Source: Lepus europaeus (taxonomy: Eukaryota; Chordata; Mammalia; Lagomorpha; Leporidae). From it: 64,000 bases of DNA. The stretch covers positions 65,019,297 through 65,083,296 of the forward strand of contig NC_084836.1 of assembly GCF_033115175.1 (NCBI RefSeq), given 5' to 3'. The notes beneath the pieces were generated by a model. The model did no database searches, was not told the origin of the DNA, and saw only the letters and a list, made by a program, of their open reading frames with translations. This document shows, in pieces, positions 59,606-64,000 of this stretch. How positions within the stretch are numbered: the stretch's first letter is position 1; each line of letters opens with the position of its first letter. Made by a program: the position numbers and the translations under genes.

Positions 59606-60559
59606 TCCCCCCAAGTCTTTCACAGCTGGGTTGCTGTGATCCAACTGGATCCAGAACCAAGTGCTGAACTTGGTGGCTGGGCATCTCAGCTCTCTCCCCT
59701 CCCATCTTCACCACATCCTTCCCTCGGCCTTTGAGGCAGCTCCACGTGCTTTAGAAAAATGCTCCTTTCTTTCCCTGTCTGGAACTGAGATCCTGCCAGG
59801 TCACTGGAGGGGGGGGGGGCTACGCCGCCCACCCAGTGCCCTCCTCCCCTTGTGCCCAACTGTCACCTGACCCATCTGCCTTTCTTCACGCCCAGGACAG
59901 AGCTTGGTTTGTTGCTAGCAGAGGGCAGGCAGGGCTCTGGTCTTCCTCCCCTGGCTGCACAAGCCTGGATGCACAAGCCTGGCATCCAGCGGTGGCACGG
60001 GGAGGAAGCTGATCACTACTCCTTTCTTCAGGCCCCTCGCTCCTCCTCCGCAGCCTTCCTGCCGCGGTGAGGGGAAGCAAAGTCCAGGCCAGGATCCTGG
60101 AAACTGCTTCTGCCGCCCGGCCAGGCCCGCCCTCCCCTCCTGTCCCTTTGACAGCTTCTGTGTGCACCCACACGCCCAAGACGCGGGAAGTGGCTTCGAG
60201 GCAGGTCCAGAAGCACCTAAGGGGTGGGGTCCAGGCGTAGAGTGGAGACCGCCGGCGGCCCTGGAGCGTGCCCCCAGCCTGCATACCCCAGCCCCTGCCC
60301 TGCTGTCGTCCGCACGTCTCCAGTAACAGGAGCCATGAGCCAGCAGAGCACAGACCTTGGCACTCCTCCTCCGCGGGAGGGACCCGAGGGACCCGCCCTG
60401 ACGCGGCCTGGAGGGGTGGGGTGGCCGTGGAAGGGGGCCTCCTGCCTTCTCCCCGCCCTGGAGAATGGAGGAGCCCTCACTTAGAATTTGCAAGACTCCC
60501 TGGACGTGTTTATTCTGGCCCACCCAGTCACAAGCAGGCTCAGGGCTGGGGCTGGGGGT
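59606..60559. other. Unique sequence upstream of the CD63 CpG island
   Basis: GC-rich with an 11-base G-run near 59,809-59,819; no exon recognised. Confidence 0.5.
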
Positions 60560-60799
60560 AGAGGCTCGATCCCAGAGGTGGCGGAGGAAGCGGCTCGGCG
60601 GCGACTTCGAGGGCAGCTCCCGGCCACCCACCGCCCCCTCCTCTGCCGCGCCCAGAGCCAGAGGGAACCAGGCGGCGCTCGGTCCCGCCGTCCTACCACG
60701 AGCTGGCGCGGAGGTGGGGGCGCCATGAAGGCCCCAAGGCGCCCGCAGGGCCCGGCCGTCCGAGCCTTCCCTGGGCGGGCGTGGGCGCTGTCCTGCAGG

Positions 60800-60985
60800 C
60801 CGGGGGGCCACGTGGCTCCCGCTGGGCGGGGGGCTCGCCCTCCCCGGGCCGGCCCCGGTGACTCAGGCCGCAGCTGCTCCCGCGTCACATGAGGGAGGCC
60901 GGCGGCCGCCCGGCGGGGGAGGGGGCTGTGGCCGGAGCCCGGGGCGGGGCCGCGCGGCGGGCGGGGCAGCAGCCGGGGGGCGCCG
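60800..60985 (+). promoter_or_regulatory. CD63: CD63 promoter region with E-boxes, AP-1 site and GC boxes
   Basis: Directly upstream of the predicted first exon lie an E-box CCACGTGG (60808-60815), an AP-1 site TGACTCA (60859-60865) and an M-box/CLEAR-like GTCACATGA (60884-60892). A GC box GGGGCGGGGC follows at 60941-60950. TFEB/MITF-type factors bind such E-boxes in lysosome and melanosome genes, which fits CD63. Use of the sites is inferred. Confidence 0.6.
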
Positions 60986-61040
60986 CTAGAGAGCCCCTGA
61001 GCCGCGGCGGGAGCGCAGCGCACAGCCTCGGGGAGCCCAG
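60985..61040 (+). other. CD63: CD63 noncoding exon 1 (start approximate)
   Basis: A splice donor CCCAG/GTGAGG lies at 61041 in the CpG island, 534 bases before exon 2. The upstream end is a guess from the position of GC boxes; no TATA box is present. Confidence 0.6.
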
Positions 61041-61585
61041 GTGAGGCCGCGGGGCCGCGGCGGGCTCGGGCGCGGGCTCGGGGAGGCCGCTCGGGCGCCC
61101 CTTTCCAGGGGCCGAAGACCCGCCCCGCGCTCTCAGCCGGCGCTCGGGGCCCTGGAGCAACTTTGCTCGGAAGTTCCCGAGGCGGGGGCGGGGGGGGCGG
61201 GGGTGTCTGCCGCACTTGTTTAATTTTCGGGGGGCAGCCCAGAGTGCTGGCGAAGAGCCTACGGGGTGGGTTCGGGATTGGGCGGAGGACCGTTTTTCGG
61301 GACTGGTGGGACGCCTGGGGCTGGTGGGCCGGGGGTCGGCGGCAGCCCCGAGCCCCCGGGAGCTGCCCCAAGCTCGCGCCGCGGCGGGCGCGGACCCCCA
61401 CCCCTCTGCCGCCCGGGAAGCGAGGGGGCTGGGAGACGTGGAACCGACCGCGGGGTTTCCGGGTGGGAGGGGCCGGGAATGGGGGCCGGGCAGGGAAGGC
61501 CTCGAGGGCCGGCGGGGAGCCCGGAAAGCGAGGTTCCCCCTAATCCCCCCCTCTCCGCCTCCCCTGGACCCCAGGCCCGGCAGCC

Positions 61586-61651
61586 ATGGCGGTGGAAGGA
61601 GGAATGAAATGTGTCAAGTTCTTGCTCTACGTGCTCCTGCTGGCCTTTTGC
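61586..61651 (+). CDS. CD63: CD63 coding exon 2 (first coding)
   Basis: The exon begins at 61575 after acceptor GACCCCAG, with eleven noncoding bases before ATG in the good context CAGCCATGG. It codes MAVEGGMKCVKFLLYVLLLA then FC and stops before GTGAGT. It holds the start of membrane segment 1. Confidence 0.97.
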
Positions 61652-63563
61652 GTGAGTGCGGAGCTCGGGCGCGAGCCTGGCGGGGCGCGGTCGGGGGGTG
61701 GGGGGCGCCCTGGCTCCCGACCGCCGGGAGCCGAGGCAGCTGCAGGCCAGATGTGCGGGGAGAGCCCGGGGAACGGGGCCGAGGGCGGCGCCGCTGTCCC
61801 GTCTTCTGGCTTTCGGGGATCCCGGAGGCCCATTTGGACCGAAAAGTGGTCCTCTTGGACGGGCAGCGCCCCACCCCCACCCCTCCTGGCCCTTCCTGTC
61901 TGGTGACCCAACCACTTGTGATTGGGGCAGTGGGGCAACCAGCCAACGGCCTGATGCTATCGCCACGAGGCTCCTCTGCCCCAGTCCTCCCGCGGCCCCC
62001 TCTTCCTCCACCCCACATCCTTCCCTTCTTTCCCGCCCGGCTTCTGTGGGGGCCAGGAAGGTCTCTGCTCACCCCAAGTGGCTCCCGCTGTTTGTCCAGG
62101 GAGGAGCACCCTTGCCCCTTCTCCTTCCTGGCCTAGCCGGCCGTCGGAGCTGTCACCGCCGAGGCGTGGGCTGGCACGGGGCTGGGCGCCCTGGAGGCTG
62201 TCCTGCTCTGGGCAGGAATGTGTGCCCCGGGGTCACGGCTCACCGGTCGCTTCTCCTTTCTCCCCAGTCCCTCCATCCCCTCCTCCACAGTCCCCTTTCC
62301 CGGAGGGGTGCGGCTCAACCTCTCCTCCAGGGGTCAGCTCTGTGTTTGCGGCCAGCCTAACCCTCTCGTGCCCTCTCGCCCAGGCCTGTGCAGTGGGATT
62401 GATTGCCGTGGGTGTGGGGGCGCAGCTCGTCTTGAGTCAGACCATAACCCACGGAGCGACTCCTGGCTCCCTGCTGCCTGTGGTCATCATCGCTGTGGGG
62501 GCCTTCCTCTTCCTGGTGGCCTTTGTGGGCTGCTGTGGAACCTGCAAGGAGAACTATTGTCTGATGATCACGGTGAGTGGGGGTGCCAGGGACGCGCTCC
62601 CATGGCTGGGTCTCGGGTCCTAGGCTGGAAGGCTGACTCCTGCGCTGTGCCCCTGCAGTTTGCCATCTTCCTGTCTCTGATCATGCTGGTGGAGGTGGCC
62701 GCTGCCATTGCTGGTTACGTATTTAGAGACAAGGTGAGTGGGGAGTGAGGGGCAGGTCCTCCCCCGGGCTGCTCAGAACCAGGTGCCTGGATTCAGACCT
62801 CAGCAGCGCTTCCCCTTACTCTCAGGTGATGTCGGAGTTTAATAAGGATTTCCGGCAGCAGATGCAAAATTACTCGACAGACAACCAGACCGCTTTAATC
62901 CTGGACAGGATGCAGAAAGATGTGAGCAGGGCTGCCGGGGGCAGAGAGGCGTCTCCATGCCAAGGGGGGAGGCTCACGTCACCACCCTCTCCCCCCATCT
63001 CCCTCTCCTCCCCCAGTTCAAATGTTGTGGGGCTGCTAACTACACGGACTGGGCGTCCATCCCTGGCATGACCAGGGAGCGCGTCCCTGACTCCTGCTGT
63101 GTCAACGTCACCTCGGGCTGTGGGGTCAAGTTCAACGTGAAGGACATCTATGTCGAGGTAGGGAGGGGGCTGGATAACCTGGCGGAGGCTTCAGGAGACA
63201 CGGAGACGTTCTGGGACGGAGGTGGACAGGGTCAGGGGCGGGAGGGGGCGGGCCAGGTGCTGGGTGCCGCCCGGGTGGGAAGCGCTGGTGGTGCCCTCAC
63301 CTGTGTGCCTGCCTCCCCTCAGGGCTGCGTGGAGAAGATTGGGCTGTGGCTGAGGAAAAACGTGTTGGTGGTGGCGGCAGCAGCCCTGGGCATTGCTTTT
63401 GTGGAGGTGAGAGATGATCCGGGCAGGGGCCTGCGGTCCCGTGGGTGGATCTGGGGTGGCTTGCCCTTCTCACTCCCCTCTGCCTCTGTCCTTCTAGGTC
63501 CTGGGCATTGTCTTTGCCTGCTGCCTTGTGAAGAGCATTCGAAGTGGCTACGAGGTGATGTAG
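61586..63563 (+). CDS. CD63: CD63, lysosomal/exosomal tetraspanin (complete, 7 coding exons)
   Basis: The coding exons are 61586-61651, 62384-62572, 62659-62733, 62826-62921, 63017-63157, 63323-63406 and 63498-63563, all with GT/AG introns, giving 238 residues as in human. CD63 organises membrane domains in late endosomes, lysosome-related organelles and exosomes, and partners integrins and TIMP1. Four membrane segments lie at about 12-32, 52-72, 81-103 and 204-224. The large loop has CCG (145-147), PDSCC (166-170) and two further cysteines (177, 191). The tail ends GYEVM, the YXX-hydrophobic sorting signal. Sequons are N130-QT, N150-YT and N172-VT, plus N125-YS, which the human protein lacks. 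It is transcribed away from GDF11. Confidence 0.98.
62384..62572 (+). CDS. CD63: CD63 coding exon 3
   Basis: Its 63 codons begin ACAVGLIAVGVGAQLVLSQT. They cover the rest of membrane segment 1, the small loop, segment 2 and the inner loop CCGTCKENYC. The acceptor is CTCGCCCAG and the donor GTGAGT. Confidence 0.97.
62659..62733 (+). CDS. CD63: CD63 coding exon 4
   Basis: Its 25 codons, FAIFLSLIMLVEVAAAIAGY followed by VFRDK, encode membrane segment 3. They are flanked by CCCTGCAG and GTGAGT. Confidence 0.97.
62826..62921 (+). CDS. CD63: CD63 coding exon 5
   Basis: Its 32 codons from VMSEFNKDFRQQM to LDRMQKD form the start of the large extracellular loop. This is the most diverged exon. It carries adjacent sequons N125-Y-S and N130-Q-T. 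Confidence 0.96.
63017..63157 (+). CDS. CD63: CD63 coding exon 6
   Basis: Its 47 codons begin FKCCGAANYTDW and contain PDSCCVNVTSGCG, the cysteine core of the large loop that defines tetraspanins. The ends are CCCCCAG and GTAGGG. Confidence 0.97.
63323..63406 (+). CDS. CD63: CD63 coding exon 7
   Basis: Its 28 codons, GCVEKIGLWLRKNVLVVAAA onward to AFVE, hold the last loop cysteine and the start of membrane segment 4. The donor is GTGAGA. Confidence 0.97.
63498..63563 (+). CDS. CD63: CD63 last coding exon
   Basis: After acceptor TCCTTCTAG it reads VLGIVFACCLVKSIRSGYEV then M and TAG. It ends membrane segment 4 and carries the GYEVM lysosomal sorting tail. Confidence 0.97.
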   Translation, partial: VLGIVFACCLVKSIRSGYEVM

Positions 63564-63648
63564 GGCTCTGGTCTCTTCAGCCCCCTCTGTCTAGGGGAGT
63601 GCAGTCGTATCCACCAGGTTTTTCAATTAAACGGATTATTTTTTCAGA
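63564..63648 (+). other. CD63: CD63 3'UTR with poly(A) signal
   Basis: A short 3'UTR. ATTAAA at 63626-63631 is the common variant signal, and a T-rich run follows at once. Cleavage is expected near 63,645. Confidence 0.75.
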
Positions 63649-63649
63649 C

Positions 63650-64000
63650 CGAAAAGAGACATGGTGTCCGTTTGTCTCAAAGCAATACCTGACCTCTTCC
63701 TCCTTATCCTTGTTCCCTTGCTCTGTGTGCACTGCCGGGGGAGGCAGGTGGTGAACGTCTGGGAAAGGGGGGTGTGCTTGAACGTGTTGGGTGGGCTGGC
63801 AAGGGGATGTGGGGTCTGGAGGAGGTGCCGGCCCAGTGCCTTCCCTGCCCCCCAGCCTTGCGCTCTTTGCTGGAACATCCATGAAACCACCTCCTGGGTA
63901 AGTCCCAGGATTCCCACACAGGCCTCACCTGGGAGAGCCCAGCCTGGGTCAGCTGTGGCCACGCTCTCCCTGGCCTTCTGTGCACCCGGGGGCCCAGCAG
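63650..64000. other. Flank downstream of CD63
   Basis: No coding exon is recognised. In human RDH5 converges on CD63 here, so its 3' end is expected just outside the window; nothing in these bases matches its C-terminus. Confidence 0.5.

Larger units (their letters stand above)
60560..61560. promoter_or_regulatory. CpG island at the CD63 5' end
   Basis: CpG-dense GC-rich sequence covers the promoter, noncoding exon 1 and intron 1. The density falls off before coding exon 3. Confidence 0.8.

Noticed and set aside
60268-60561. A possible upstream exon for CD63 starting near 60,334
   Set aside because: There is an ATG but no matching family peptide and no clear donor; the known protein starts in the exon at 61,575.
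63577-63985. RDH5 3' end on the - strand
   Set aside because: Expected from human gene order, but none of the - strand frames here resembles its C-terminal region.
1-64000. Retrovirus-like elements, CRISPR arrays or bacterial-type systems
   Set aside because: No LTR pairs, gag/pol-like frames or spaced direct repeats are visible; the repeats are SINEs, L1/L2/MIR pieces, MITE-like elements and microsatellites.

Overview
The window is mammalian nuclear DNA, almost certainly from a lagomorph and most likely rabbit. About 65 copies of a tRNA-derived SINE fill it. Their heads read like ggccggcgctgtggc and their tails like caaataaataaatctt, which I recognise as the lagomorph C-repeat (CSINE) family. 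Genes have multi-exon GT/AG structure. Three known genes are present in the order SARNP - GDF11 - CD63, the mirror image of the human 12q13.2 arrangement.

Layout. (1) 1-34,860: the 3' part of SARNP on the + strand, with the last four coding exons at 1818, 5833, 30427 and 34570. Its 24.5-kb penultimate-side intron is packed with SINEs and holds one 5'-inverted L1 insertion. (2) 34,870-38,900: the gap between two converging genes, mostly unique sequence, with one SINE, one MIR and a TATA/ATG/splice-donor arrangement at 36.4 kb that no known gene explains. (3) about 38,900-48,220: GDF11 on the - strand, with three exons encoding a complete 406-residue precursor. It has a TATA and CCAAT promoter inside a strong CpG island, a 5-kb first intron with several motif-rich GC/AT pockets, and a probable 2.4-2.9-kb 3'UTR. 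(4) 48.3-60.8 kb: the divergent intergenic region. It contains SINE clusters, a good CTCF-like motif, a RUNX-like palindrome, and a CpG island at 52.2-52.95 kb that has no gene and carries two RFX X-box matches. (5) 60.8-63.65 kb: CD63 on the + strand, a complete 238-residue tetraspanin in seven coding exons behind a noncoding first exon in its own CpG island. The last 350 bases are flank; from human synteny RDH5 should follow beyond the window on the - strand.

The genes are not an operon and have unrelated jobs. SARNP acts in nuclear mRNA export (TREX), GDF11 is a secreted TGF-beta-family patterning factor, and CD63 is a late-endosome and exosome tetraspanin. SARNP and GDF11 converge; GDF11 and CD63 diverge.

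I found no RNA gene, CRISPR array, intact retrovirus or undescribed multi-gene system. The most interesting leads are the orphan CpG island with X-boxes, the motif clusters in GDF11 intron 1, the possible unannotated first exon at 36.4 kb, and several well-preserved records of nested retrotransposition. Exon boundaries come from reading splice sites and matching remembered human family proteins. Repeat edges are accurate to roughly 5-15 bases except where target-site duplications are given.
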